NCBI GenBank assembly: GCA_021777105.1
Contig: JAIQZQ010000012.1
Location: 1-64,000 of the forward strand
From: Candidatus Anammoxibacter sp.
GTDB lineage: Bacteria > Planctomycetota > Brocadiia > Brocadiales > Anammoxibacteraceae
Reading direction: 5' to 3'
Length of the DNA stretch: 64,000 nt
The notes under the pieces were generated by a model that saw only the letters and a list, made by a program, of their open reading frames with translations, searched no databases and had not been told where the DNA came from. The translations under genes and the position numbers were made by a program. Shown here piece by piece: positions 17,058 to 26,081 of this stretch (within the stretch, counting starts at the first letter, position 1; each line of letters starts with the position of its first letter).

Positions 17058-17363
17058 ATGAAGTTTAAGGAAAAAGTAATATCAATAATTACGGAAAACC
17101 AGAAACATGTTCAAATGTTTGGCGTTAGGCGACTTGGTGTTTTCGGCTCGGTGGCCAGGGGAGAGGATACTAACCGGAGCGACGTTGACTTGCTTGTAGA
17201 ATTTATTCCGGGAATGAAAAATTATGATAACTTTATCAATCTCTGTTTTTTTCTGGAAGAAAGAATCGGGAAAGAGGTTGAATTGGTTACAAAAGAGAGT
17301 GTTAGCGATCTGATTTGGCCTAAAATTGAAAAGGAATTGGAATATGTCGAAATCGCCTCTTAA
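17058..17363 (+). CDS. mntA: MntA-like nucleotidyltransferase antitoxin
   Basis: Minimal nucleotidyltransferase with the GSVARGEDTNRSDVDLLVEF motif (GSx10DxD). In MNT-HEPN pairs this protein AMPylates the HEPN toxin to silence it. The 101-residue length is typical. AGGGG precedes the start, and the 3' end overlaps the HEPN gene by 20 bases. Both motifs of the pair are intact, unlike the two other MNT loci in this window. Confidence 0.9.
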   Translation: MKFKEKVISIITENQKHVQMFGVRRLGVFGSVARGEDTNRSDVDLLVEFIPGMKNYDNFINLCFFLEERIGKEVELVTKESVSDLIWPKIEKELEYVEIAS

Positions 17364-17688
17364 TTACATAGAGCATATTCTTATTGAGATTGACTTTTTA
17401 CAAAGGGAACGCAAAAATAAAACTGAAGAGATTTTTTCCTCTGATGAAACATTGCAACGCGCATTTACACGCTCAGTCGAGATAATAGGAGAAGCTGTTA
17501 AAAATATTGATAACAATATTAAAGGAAAGTACCCCGCAGTTAATTGGAAAGCTATTGCAGGTATGAGAGATAAGCTGATTCACCACTATTTTGGTATAGA
17601 TTATAGTCTGGTTTGGGATGTGGTTGAGAATAAAATAGACCAATTAAAGGAAGATTTGGAAAACATTAAAAAGAACGAATGTTTTTGA
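17344..17688 (+). CDS. hepT: HepT-like HEPN ribonuclease toxin (DUF86)
   Basis: A HEPN-domain helical bundle whose active motif Rx4HxY is seen as RDKLIHHYF (about residue 83 onward). The family cleaves RNA, or in some pairs is simply held silent by AMPylation of the motif Tyr. The start at 17344 (MSKSPLNY) is preferred over an upstream in-frame ATG because AAAGGA lies at the right distance. It is translationally coupled to the nucleotidyltransferase. The MNT-HEPN identification is firm; the biological trigger is unknown. Confidence 0.9.
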   Translation: MSKSPLNYIEHILIEIDFLQRERKNKTEEIFSSDETLQRAFTRSVEIIGEAVKNIDNNIKGKYPAVNWKAIAGMRDKLIHHYFGIDYSLVWDVVENKIDQLKEDLENIKKNECF

Positions 17689-17775
17689 TAAAATATTCAT
17701 TCATAGCTTGAACCATATCCCATATTGATCCAAAATGTTTCAAGATCGTTTTGCGTATAAAAAACAAGCATATCA

Positions 17776-18609
17776 ATGCCACAAAACACAAACTCAAAAC
17801 TTAATGCTGAAATCCGTATCGGTAATCAGACATCTTTTTCCGCTGAGCCTATCCAGCCTTTTGAGTACGCTATTGAAAACGGGTTTAGCGCGTTTGAATG
17901 GTTTCCTGATAAACAACCTGCCGGCCAGGGGTGGGAAATTGATGATCTAAGCGCCGGCATGCGGTCTGATATAAAAAAGAGAGCCCTTGAGCATGATGTT
18001 CGCATGTCAATACACTCCCCGTGGACGGCAAATCCTTTAACAACTGAAGGGCAGGCTGCAATCCTTGAATGCTTTAAACTTGCGCGTGATATTGACGCTA
18101 AACTGGTAAATTTTCATTTATTAACAGATAAAAGTTTGGAAGCCTACTCCGAGGCAATTGAGCCGTTGATAAAATTTTCCGCAGAGCTGGGCGTTAAGAT
18201 ATCTTTAGAAAACACTCCTATTACCACTCCTGATGATTTCAATAATTTATTTCGTTTGCTCGGTAATTTGACCGGAGTCAACTCTGAGCAAGTTGGAATG
18301 TGTTTTGATGTAGGGCACGCAAACCTATGCGGTTTAACCAAAAATGATTATATCGGCTTTCTTGACCGGCTTGACTTAAATATTCCTATTAATCATATCC
18401 ATTTGCATGAGAACCATGGAGATTATGACGCCCATTTGACGGTTTTTACAGGGCCGGCTAAAAACAGCGACACAGGGTTGCGCATGCTTATTGAGCGTTT
18501 AAAAAAACGAGGTTTTACAGGCTCAATGATACTTGAACAGTGGCCGCAACCGCCTTTGCTGCTTAATCAGGCTCGCGACAGATTAAATGAAATCATTTCA
18601 GAGTCATAG
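17776..18609 (+). CDS. Xylose isomerase-like TIM-barrel protein
   Basis: The 277-residue single-domain TIM barrel of the AP-endonuclease-2/sugar isomerase superfamily. Metal-ligand motifs are at SIHSPWTA, NFHLL, LENTP, CFDVGHAN, HIHLHENHGDYDAH and ILEQWP; the pattern of His, Glu and Asp residues is complete, so it is probably an active metalloenzyme. The substrate cannot be told: sugar-phosphate isomerase/epimerase and AP endonuclease both use this fold. It sits between an MNT-HEPN pair and the GH13 gene; the spacer to GH13 carries two copies of the dispersed repeat. Confidence 0.8.
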   Translation: MPQNTNSKLNAEIRIGNQTSFSAEPIQPFEYAIENGFSAFEWFPDKQPAGQGWEIDDLSAGMRSDIKKRALEHDVRMSIHSPWTANPLTTEGQAAILECFKLARDIDAKLVNFHLLTDKSLEAYSEAIEPLIKFSAELGVKISLENTPITTPDDFNNLFRLLGNLTGVNSEQVGMCFDVGHANLCGLTKNDYIGFLDRLDLNIPINHIHLHENHGDYDAHLTVFTGPAKNSDTGLRMLIERLKKRGFTGSMILEQWPQPPLLLNQARDRLNEIISES

Positions 18610-18662
18610 CCCAAAAGCGTAAGCAAGCAATACTGCGCTTAAGCAGTTTATCCCCTCGGGGG

Positions 18663-18703
18663 ATAATTATCACTAGAGCAGACAAGCTGCTCAGTGTTCA
18701 TTT
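18663..18703 (+). repeat. Two-hairpin dispersed repeat, copy 2
   Basis: The 41 bases from ATAATTATCACTAG to CAGTGTTCATTT are identical to copy 3, which lies 53 bases further on. An upstream hairpin TTATCCCC/GGGGATAA (18648-18666) belongs to this copy. Confidence 0.9.
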
Positions 18704-18715
18704 CGCCCCCCGGGC

Positions 18716-18756
18716 ATAATTATCACTAGAGCAGACAAGCTGCTCAGTGTTCATTT
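18716..18756 (+). repeat. Two-hairpin dispersed repeat, copy 3
   Basis: Exact 41-base duplicate of copy 2. The inner hairpin is GAGCAG ACAAG CTGCTC. Confidence 0.9.
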
Positions 18757-18867
18757 ATAAATTCTGCTTGTCCTTATATAGAAAGCGTAATATAATCAAA
18801 TCTTTACAAAACCTACTTTTTACAAATACAGCTTTTAAATGACAATTTAAAGAAGGAATCAACATCC

Positions 18868-20160
18868 GTGGAAAAATCAAAAAATATGATTATATATAAC
18901 CTGTTCCCCCTGCTTGCCGGCAAGTTTGCGGACTGGGAAAAGCACATTAAAAGAGCTGCCGACATGGGGTTTAACTGGATATTTGTAAACCCGGTTCAAT
19001 ATACAGGCGTTTCCGGCAGCCTCTATTCCATTAAAGACTATTTCAGCTTTAATCCGCTTTTTGTTAACGAAAAAAGCAAAAAAACGCCGGAAGAGCAGGT
19101 AAAGAAAGCTATAAGCATTGCTAATGATATGGGCGTTAAAATAATGGTAGACCTTGTGATAAACCATTGCGCTATTGATTCCGACTTGGTGAAAGACCAT
19201 CCTGAGTGGTTTGAATGGGAAGGAGTGGGCAAGGTTTCGCATCCATTTTGCGATGAAAACGGCAAGCGTGTTGTTTGGGGCGATCTTGCAAAGTTTGATT
19301 ACCAGAACACAAAAGATCGCGAAGGTCTGTATAATTTTGTTTTTAAGGTGGTTGACTTTTTGGTTAAGTTGGGTTTTTCAGGCTTTCGTTGCGACGCGGC
19401 GTATCAGCTGCCGCCAAGTTTCTGGAAAAGGTTGATCAGGGAAATCAGGGCAAACAACAGCGATGTTCTCTTTTTTGCCGAAACGCTCGGTTGTTCAACT
19501 GAGCAGACCAGCAAAACCGCGTCAGCCGGTTTTGATTATATTTTTAACAGCTCAAAATGGTGGGATTTTCATAGCCCCTGGCTTATGGAACAGTACGATC
19601 TTACGCGAGAGATGGCTTGCTCAATCGGTTTTCCGGAAAGCCATGACACTGCCAGGCTTTGCGAAGAATTTAACGGCAACATTGACGGGATTAAACAGCG
19701 CTATCTCTTTTCGGCCCTGTTTTCCACAGGCGTTATGATGCCTGTGGGACTTGAGTTTGGTTTTCGCAAAAGACTGAGCGTGGTTGAAACAAGGGCTGGA
19801 GATTGGGAAGAGACCGATATAGACCTTACACACTTTGTTAAAAAGGTTAACGAAATTAAAAGCCGGTATAAAGTGTTTCAGATGGAAGCCCCAACTGAAA
19901 TACTGCAAAACGGCAATCCTGATATTTTGGTCATGTGGAAGGCTTCAAGCGAGGCCAAAGAGGAGGCGTTGATAATAATAAACAAGGATATCCATAACAA
20001 GCAGAGTTTTTATTCAGATAACTTGATAAATTTTACGCAAAAAAGCGACCATTTAATAGACGTCTCGCCGGATTACCCGCTGGATTATATCGCGGCTCCC
20101 TTTCAATACGACCTTCGCCCAGGCCAGGCAATTGTATTGATGACTGAGGGTGGAGATTAA
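18868..20160 (+). CDS. GH13 alpha-amylase-family enzyme
   Basis: Glycoside hydrolase family 13 (beta/alpha)8 barrel, 430 residues. Catalytic motifs are MVDLVINHCA, GFRCDAAYQ (nucleophile Asp), FFAETLGC (acid/base Glu) and PESHDTARL (transition-state Asp). There is no signal peptide, so it acts in the cytoplasm, and no N-terminal carbohydrate-binding domain. A short C-terminal beta domain follows the barrel. The exact reaction (amylase, maltosyl- or glucanotransferase) cannot be read from the motifs. The start is GTG with AAGGA ten bases upstream. Its position near GWD and glgC suggests storage-glucan remodelling. Confidence 0.88.
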   Translation: MEKSKNMIIYNLFPLLAGKFADWEKHIKRAADMGFNWIFVNPVQYTGVSGSLYSIKDYFSFNPLFVNEKSKKTPEEQVKKAISIANDMGVKIMVDLVINHCAIDSDLVKDHPEWFEWEGVGKVSHPFCDENGKRVVWGDLAKFDYQNTKDREGLYNFVFKVVDFLVKLGFSGFRCDAAYQLPPSFWKRLIREIRANNSDVLFFAETLGCSTEQTSKTASAGFDYIFNSSKWWDFHSPWLMEQYDLTREMACSIGFPESHDTARLCEEFNGNIDGIKQRYLFSALFSTGVMMPVGLEFGFRKRLSVVETRAGDWEETDIDLTHFVKKVNEIKSRYKVFQMEAPTEILQNGNPDILVMWKASSEAKEEALIIINKDIHNKQSFYSDNLINFTQKSDHLIDVSPDYPLDYIAAPFQYDLRPGQAIVLMTEGGD

Positions 20161-20436
20161 ATTGATGCTTAAATAGACGAAAACCTTGTCAATTCAACAA
20201 ATAAAGAAATTATCAGTAATCTGACCAACATGAACAACGTCAGAATATCCTTAAATATAGCGGTAATAACATGAATGGAACAGGCAGCTTAACTGTTGCC
20301 AATTTTATGGTTCGACTTTTTTGCGTTGCCCCTAAATCAATACTTTTATTGCGCCGGTTTGAAACCTTTACATTTTTAAATGCAACCGCAAGAGAACATA
20401 AATTAATGCAAAAACACACTATTTATGGATCCCCTA
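20161..20436. other. Gene-free spacer between converging genes
   Basis: No supported gene. An open frame running from 20271 has poor composition and overlaps the 3' end of the gene on the other strand. No clear terminator is visible. Confidence 0.5.
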
Positions 20437-23046
20437 TTATTTGTCTACCTCCCTATAGAATTTTGATCTTATTATTTTATTTTTATAGCTAAGAATTTTT
20501 TTTAAATTAGCAGACCTTTCCTGTAACCATTTTTCATTATTGCCGTTTACAAATAATTTGGCAACATCAATTCCATCTTCTAACACGTTTAAACTGTTAA
20601 CATATTCTTCAATATCATCGTTTTTATTCAATAAATCTATAGACACAGCATTTGCAAAAAAGTTCCATGCCTTTTCTGAACATTTGAAATACAGGCGAAA
20701 CTCCTGGATCGTTTTTCTAAACCATCTGGTTGATCTCCCTGCGCCTCTAACCATTTCATCACAAGTAATTTTATTTTTGCATGAATAACTTATCCAGATT
20801 GTGATTATCCAGGCTAGCGATTTAGAAATAAGTTCAATGTTTAATGATGGCTGTTTTATAAGGCTAACACCGTTTTCTTTCATTGCTTTTTCAATATATT
20901 CATTATTAATAAATATAATAGGTCGGTATTCACTCTTTTCAATAGTGAAAATCCCATGAGAGCTTGAAGCCAAAAATTTAGCTTTTTTTAACAAATTTCT
21001 CAAACATCTGTGCGCGCCATTGCATAAATCCGCCTTGAGTAATAAACCCCAGGAGGACGTGTCTAATAATACATTCTCGTCTTTACACCATTTGTTAATG
21101 ATAATGGAAAGTTCTTTACTCCTTTCTTCCGAGCTCAAAGTATTAAGAGGCGGTATAGTAAGGCATCTATCCCTAATACGATTTTTTAAATCATCAGTAA
21201 TATTAGAAAGATCATCAATATCAATATTAGTTGTAAAAATAATTTTAACCTTAACTTTCCTTGGTTTGTTATCACATCTTTGTTTGTAATTCCAGCATTC
21301 GAGAAGGTCTAAAAATTTTTGCGATTCACTCATAGGGATTTTTTCCAGTTGATTTAATATCAATATTCCATTTTGCAATGAAAGAAGTCCTTCGTGCCCT
21401 TTGTCTTCAGGAAAATGCAGTCCTTTTGCCCAGCCAAAGAGGTCGTTTGCAAACATGGAAGAATTCTTTTCTAGCGTAGCCAGATCAAAACGCAATATTT
21501 TATTTTCTATTTCGTTTTCATCTTTAATTTTTGATGATAATCTTTCCTTTATTAAATGATAAGCAATAGATTCTGCTAAAAAAGTCTTTCCTATACCGGT
21601 TTCTCCTTGTATTACAATAAATGGTCTGTTTTCTCTTCGCAGGATTTCCATAAAAAATTCTATATTTTTTACTAATTTATCATTGCATGTTACAAAACCT
21701 TTTTCAAAATTCTTTGTTTTTGACGGGATCGTCGGTACTATTGCCATATCAACAAAAGTATTATCATTTGACAGGTCGATAATAATTTCATGGCGAACAG
21801 GGATAATAATTTCTCTTACGTCATGTTTTTTCAATAAAAGGTCTAAAGCGTTTCTATAAACGCTAAGTTTTTCAGGGGTATATAAAGTATTGTTTTCTTT
21901 GTCAATCTCTACTACACATTCTAACCCCAGAGCCCTAAGCACAAGGGCTTTAGGTTTTAATATGCCGGTTAAGCGTTTTGTCCCTTCAAAGCCTAACTGG
22001 TTTTCTGTTAACCGTAAACTTCCCCAGTCGTTTGTATCCTTTTCATCATGTTTATCATTTTCTCTTTTCTTATGCCGGTATTCAATAGTCTTCATATTGG
22101 CAATAAGTATATTAACCTTTCCCTGTAAAGCTTTCAGGATTTTCTCATAGATTTTATTATATTCCGTGTCATTAGTGTAATAAACGCCATAATCATTTGT
22201 CTGAAGAAAAAAGCTTGATAGTTCGCGCCCCAATATACCTGGACTGTCATGTTTTTCCTCATATTTTGTTACTTCATTGTGGAATGCCGGGAAAGTTTTT
22301 AACAATAAATATCCAGGTTTTGGCTTGCTGTTTTTTTCGTAAACCGGTTCTATGACGCATTTTTTGTTAATTTTTTTAATATAAAACGATTGAAAAGGTT
22401 TTATGATAATTGGCTCAGGACTGATTACTTTTGAATAATGCGATGTCAATACAGAAGGATTTCCATTTCTTCCATTAATAACCGCTTCTGTGGAAAGGAA
22501 AATAACCTTTTTGATAATTTTATTGTTCAACAGGCCTTGTTCCGTAGCGCTAAATGCGCCTAATTCATTTAGAATTAAATGTAAATCATAACGAACGGAA
22601 AAGTGATAATGGCTTACAACAATAATATCAATCTCGTTTAACCCTACACCCATTTCCTTTAAACCTGATCTTGTGCCGGTGCCTGGATCAAACAAAATAT
22701 TGCCATAGGGAGTTTTTATAAACCATCCGCCAAAAAGAGAAATAGGAAAATGCGACCGTTCTGAAAGGTCTCCCGATAGGTAGCCGCAAAAAAACAGATG
22801 AGAAAGCTTGTTATTGTCGTTCTTAAAATATGGTTTTTTTAGAGAAGGGCTAATCGTAAAATCGCCTAATTTTTCAGCTAATATGGAAGTTGGTTTTACT
22901 AATTCCTTAAATTGTTTTATTATTTCTGATCTCTCTTTTGTGTTTAAGTGATTGGCCTTTAATTCTTCATGTTTATGTTTCAGTTGCAAAATTTGATTTT
23001 GTATGTTTTCTAACTCTTCTTCCCGCTCCTCTTTAGATTTTTCCAT
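20437..23046 (-). CDS. Fusion of degenerate metallo-beta-lactamase fold and sigma54-activator-like AAA+ ATPase
   Basis: The 869-residue product has four parts. Residues 1-50 are a charged coiled coil. Residues ~80-440 are an MBL fold: FDPGTGTRSG, then SHYHFSVRYD where the HxHxDH motif keeps two His (146, 148) but loses the Asp and third His, FPAFHNE (H256) and TNDTEY (D293). The last His positions read as Arg (SLRLTENQ, LVLRALG). Residues ~455-690 are AAA+ with Walker A GETGIGKT (481-488), NDLFGWAKG, ILILNQLE in place of a Walker B with Asp-Glu, and NRIRDRC. GAFTGA is absent. The C-terminal part (~740-869) includes a possible HTH (DEMVRGAGRSTRWFRK). GGAG lies upstream. Divergent from a histidine kinase gene. 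Function unknown: an atypical regulator or a conflict-system ATPase are both possible. Confidence 0.8.
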   Translation of the reverse strand: MEKSKEEREEELENIQNQILQLKHKHEELKANHLNTKERSEIIKQFKELVKPTSILAEKLGDFTISPSLKKPYFKNDNNKLSHLFFCGYLSGDLSERSHFPISLFGGWFIKTPYGNILFDPGTGTRSGLKEMGVGLNEIDIIVVSHYHFSVRYDLHLILNELGAFSATEQGLLNNKIIKKVIFLSTEAVINGRNGNPSVLTSHYSKVISPEPIIIKPFQSFYIKKINKKCVIEPVYEKNSKPKPGYLLLKTFPAFHNEVTKYEEKHDSPGILGRELSSFFLQTNDYGVYYTNDTEYNKIYEKILKALQGKVNILIANMKTIEYRHKKRENDKHDEKDTNDWGSLRLTENQLGFEGTKRLTGILKPKALVLRALGLECVVEIDKENNTLYTPEKLSVYRNALDLLLKKHDVREIIIPVRHEIIIDLSNDNTFVDMAIVPTIPSKTKNFEKGFVTCNDKLVKNIEFFMEILRRENRPFIVIQGETGIGKTFLAESIAYHLIKERLSSKIKDENEIENKILRFDLATLEKNSSMFANDLFGWAKGLHFPEDKGHEGLLSLQNGILILNQLEKIPMSESQKFLDLLECWNYKQRCDNKPRKVKVKIIFTTNIDIDDLSNITDDLKNRIRDRCLTIPPLNTLSSEERSKELSIIINKWCKDENVLLDTSSWGLLLKADLCNGAHRCLRNLLKKAKFLASSSHGIFTIEKSEYRPIIFINNEYIEKAMKENGVSLIKQPSLNIELISKSLAWIITIWISYSCKNKITCDEMVRGAGRSTRWFRKTIQEFRLYFKCSEKAWNFFANAVSIDLLNKNDDIEEYVNSLNVLEDGIDVAKLFVNGNNEKWLQERSANLKKILSYKNKIIRSKFYREVDK

Positions 23047-23099
23047 GCAGTTTTCTCCATTTTTATTAATCAGTAAATATATTAATTTAAAACTATTGA

Positions 23100-23128
23100 T
23101 TAACAGTTAATTAACAGTTAATTAACAC
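23100..23128. promoter_or_regulatory. Tandem palindromic 11-mers between divergent genes, possible operator
   Basis: TTAACAGTTAA occurs at 23100-23110 and 23111-23121, with a third partial unit TTAACAC. Each unit is a perfect inverted repeat around the central A. It lies 54 bases upstream of the MBL-AAA gene, in the spacer it shares with the histidine kinase gene. The rest of this AT-rich 315-base spacer shows nothing else. Confidence 0.45.
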
Positions 23129-23361
23129 TAGGTAAATAGCGTATCTTGTTAAGACCTTATTAACCTTCGTTTACAAATGTAACTTAGGGTATTAAAGAAA
23201 GTTACAATCTATTTGTTAATTCTATGCGATATTGGAACATAACTTGCAATTGGTTTAATAAAAAAAGTTCTATATAACTTTTTATATAAATAATTGCATT
23301 AAGTCTGATGATACATTGTATGTTTTAAGGAAATTTTAATAAATAATGAGGCTGTAATAGA

Positions 23362-24288
23362 TTGACGAAAATGTATTTTATTTCAAAAACAAAATTGATT
23401 GTAATTTTCCTGTTTAGTTTATTGCTAAAAAAAAGTCGCGCGTCTTTTACAGGCAAACCACATTTATGGTTTATTGCTATAATTATTAGCTCTGTTATAT
23501 TTGTTATTATAATGATATTGCAGACTTATTTTAATATTAAAAAAATACATTTAAATTATTATCAACTTACAATCTTCATGCTGCCTTTTACTATATGTCT
23601 CATTATAAAACATTATAGGCTGCATAAAGTAAAAGCTAAAATCGAAAAACAATACCAGGAAGAAAGGTTGGCAATTTACAATGAAAATCGGGAGATAATA
23701 AAAAATATGCATGATAATATATGCAATGACCTTCTGGAAATCAACAAATGTTCCGAATACGTTATTACTCAGCTTTTAGATGATATGAAAAATATGGAAA
23801 AATATATATCAAAAATAGTAAAAATATCACAGAAAAGTATGAATAAAATACGAAGCTCATTGCCGTTGCTTGATCAGAAATATGAATTCTGGGCGGAGTT
23901 GTTTATAAAATTTGATGAATATGGGGTGTTTTATTTAAGTATTAAGAAAATAAAATTCCAATTTAATAGTTATATAAACGTAAAAGATAGCGCTCCTGAC
24001 GACTTTATTAGCATTAATTTATATATGATTTATAAAGAAGCTATCTTAAATATTCTTAAACATTCAGAAGCAAAAAATGTATATACGTCTATGTATGTTG
24101 AATTAAATGAAATTACAATGTCAATAGAGGACGACGGAAAAGGTTTTAATTACGCAAAACCATCAAAAATTAATCACTATGGGCTTGAGAATATAAAGGA
24201 GAGGGTCGCTCTCATGGAAGGAAAATTCCTTATTGAGTCTAAAATAGGGAAAGGCTCCTTTATACTTGTAAAAATTCCAATTGGGTAG
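23362..24288 (+). CDS. Membrane sensor histidine kinase, NarX/HisKA_3 type
   Basis: The 308-residue product has three hydrophobic segments (about 11-22, 35-57, 68-82) and no extracellular domain of any size. A short coiled coil and the HisKA_3 dimerisation helix NMHDNICNDLL with phospho-acceptor His117 follow. The HATPase has N box EAILNILKHSEA, G1 DDGKGF and G2 GLENIKERVALMEG. It pairs by type with the LuxR-like regulators that follow. A TTG start at 23362 is ten bases after GAGG; an ATG at 23371 is the alternative. Strongly AT-rich, like the next two genes. The signal is unknown; sensing through the membrane segments is likely. Confidence 0.92.
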   Translation: MTKMYFISKTKLIVIFLFSLLLKKSRASFTGKPHLWFIAIIISSVIFVIIMILQTYFNIKKIHLNYYQLTIFMLPFTICLIIKHYRLHKVKAKIEKQYQEERLAIYNENREIIKNMHDNICNDLLEINKCSEYVITQLLDDMKNMEKYISKIVKISQKSMNKIRSSLPLLDQKYEFWAELFIKFDEYGVFYLSIKKIKFQFNSYINVKDSAPDDFISINLYMIYKEAILNILKHSEAKNVYTSMYVELNEITMSIEDDGKGFNYAKPSKINHYGLENIKERVALMEGKFLIESKIGKGSFILVKIPIG

Positions 24289-24299
24289 TTTTATAAGCA

Positions 24300-24323
24300 A
24301 AAACTGCTCAATTGGGCAGTTTT
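24300..24323 (+). terminator. Hairpin between the kinase and its response regulator
   Basis: AAAACTGC pairs with GCAGTTTT around a short loop, 12 bases after the kinase stop. The run of T within the stem end is short, so attenuation or weak termination is as likely as full termination. Confidence 0.5.
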
Positions 24324-24383
24324 AAAGCTAATTAAAAAAAAATAGAATATATTATAGAAAACGAATTTTAACGTTATAAAGAA

Positions 24384-25025
24384 ATGAACATAAATGTAAT
24401 ACTTGTTGAAGATCATGAAGAATATCTCAACTTTCTAAAAATTCTTTTTAAATGTAAAAGTGAAATCCGGATAATTGGATCTTTTAGATACGGTATGGAG
24501 GCTATGGCTGCTATTAATTCAATGCAACCTGATATTATAATTCTGGATCTGGATCTTCCTGATATTTCAGGAATAGATATAATCAAGAATATTAAATCGA
24601 CCAAAAATCATATAGACATTATAGTTCTTTCTAAGTTTTACGATAACAGGCATATTTTTTCATCTATTAAGGCTGGCGCGGTTGGTTATTTGTTAAAAGA
24701 CGAATCAAATTCCGAGATAGCGAATGCGGTTGTTCGCGTTTATAAAAAGGAAAGCGCCATGACTGGCAGTATTATGCGCTGTGTTCTTGAAGACTACCAT
24801 CTTTCCGGTAACAGGAATGGTAAAGTACGTAAGAATATTTTAACAGATCGCGAGATTACCGTTATTTATCTCCTCTCTGAAGGTTTAACGCCTAAGAAAA
24901 TTACAAAAAAGTTGTGTGTCACATATAGTTGCGTAAGGTTTCACTTAAAGCAAATTTATAATAAACTTAATGTTCATTCAAAAGAAGAGGCAATTGCTAA
25001 AGCAAAATCTTTAGGAATAATATGA
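24384..25025 (+). CDS. NarL/LuxR-family response regulator
   Basis: The receiver domain (1-125) has acidic pocket VEDHEE, phospho-acceptor D55 in IIILDLDLPD, and the GAVGYLLKDE region. The C-terminal LuxR helix-turn-helix spans about 148-205 (LTDREITVIYLLSEGLTPKK). It is a complete 213-residue DNA-binding regulator. It follows the histidine kinase on the same strand after a 95-base spacer that contains a hairpin, so the two are likely partners. The target is unknown. Confidence 0.92.
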   Translation: MNINVILVEDHEEYLNFLKILFKCKSEIRIIGSFRYGMEAMAAINSMQPDIIILDLDLPDISGIDIIKNIKSTKNHIDIIVLSKFYDNRHIFSSIKAGAVGYLLKDESNSEIANAVVRVYKKESAMTGSIMRCVLEDYHLSGNRNGKVRKNILTDREITVIYLLSEGLTPKKITKKLCVTYSCVRFHLKQIYNKLNVHSKEEAIAKAKSLGII

Positions 25026-25421
25026 ATCCAGTAAAGAGATATCCCCAATTTAATAAACCTATACACAAGGGGCATATTTACAAGAATGAAAGTTTGGGCT
25101 ATCTTTATTCTTCACATCATCAACACAGCTAATGCTGAGCTACCGATTTGGTTTAATCAGATTGACAAAATTTAACCTAAATCTAAGCTGTATAGACAAA
25201 TTTACTTATGCGCGGGCTCTTAATATCAATTTTATCGAAATATTCGGTTAAATTATATTCAAAATAATAAGACTAGTCCATATATATCAATAAGAAATGT
25301 TTACCTGTCGTGAGGGGGTATTTCTTACAAAAAAGGGATCTTGGTCTTATTGTAATAACAAAATGTTTTGATATACTAAATAAAAATTTATGATTTAAAT
25401 ATACTAAAAAAAATTGCCACA
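25026..25421 (+). other. AT-rich gene-free spacer between two response regulators
   Basis: No gene, repeat or convincing terminator was found in these 396 bases. Confidence 0.5.
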
Positions 25422-26081
25422 ATGAGTGTCAGGATAATGATTGTTGATGATTGGGAAATAATTAGACAAGGTATAAAATCGATTGTAAGCGCGACAAGAG
25501 GCGGCGATTTTACTGTTTGCTTAGACATCCCTGGTTGCTCAATTCAAAAAATTGAAGAAATAATTAAAGAAACAACTCCAGATGTTTTGATAATAGATCC
25601 TTTTCAGGGCAGAGAGAGCGCAAGAAATATAATCAAAAGTATATCTTCGAAATTTGGGGAATTAAAAATATTAATATACTCAACGGTTAGCGAGCCATGT
25701 TTTGCCAACATAATTTTTCAGTCTGGAGGCAAAGGATATATAAGCAAACGCTCCAGTAACTCTGAAATAGTAAAGGCAATCCATACTGTAATTGCAGGCG
25801 GAAGTTTTTTATGCGTTAAAAATCATGATCAGATAATGAAATATGGTTTTAATAAAAAAGGTTTAAATAGTCTTGGGCCGAGAGAGCTGGAAATATTTGA
25901 GCTAATAGGCAAAGGTTATGCAAATATTGAAATTGGAAAAATATTTAAAACAAACAAAAAAACCGTATCAACTCAAGTTTCAAAGATTAAAGAGAAGTTA
26001 AATCTGCGCACCCGGGTAGACCTTGTCCATACCGCAATAGAATGGCTATTTTTTAAACCAGGGTTAACATTAGAACAATAA
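25422..26081 (+). CDS. NarL/LuxR-family response regulator, divergent receiver
   Basis: The 219-residue product has a receiver with VDDWE and candidate phospho-acceptor D59 in VLIIDPFQG. The usual L-P after the Asp is absent, and the Thr/Ser-Lys region reads IYSTVSEP...YISKRSS. The LuxR-type HTH starts near residue 150 (GPRELEIFELIGKGYANIEIGK). It is the second regulator next to the kinase and the last gene before the giant surface-protein block. It has no obvious ribosome binding site. It could answer the same kinase or be phosphorylation-independent. Confidence 0.88.
   Translation: MSVRIMIVDDWEIIRQGIKSIVSATRGGDFTVCLDIPGCSIQKIEEIIKETTPDVLIIDPFQGRESARNIIKSISSKFGELKILIYSTVSEPCFANIIFQSGGKGYISKRSSNSEIVKAIHTVIAGGSFLCVKNHDQIMKYGFNKKGLNSLGPRELEIFELIGKGYANIEIGKIFKTNKKTVSTQVSKIKEKLNLRTRVDLVHTAIEWLFFKPGLTLEQ

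Noticed and set aside
20271..20492. 73-codon plus-strand frame after the GH13 gene
   Set aside because: Poor composition, no ribosome binding site, and it overlaps the 3' end of the MBL-AAA gene.
20437..23046. Reading the AAA+ protein as an ordinary sigma54 enhancer-binding protein
   Set aside because: GAFTGA is missing and the Walker B acidic residues are replaced, so sigma54 contact and normal ATP hydrolysis are not supported.
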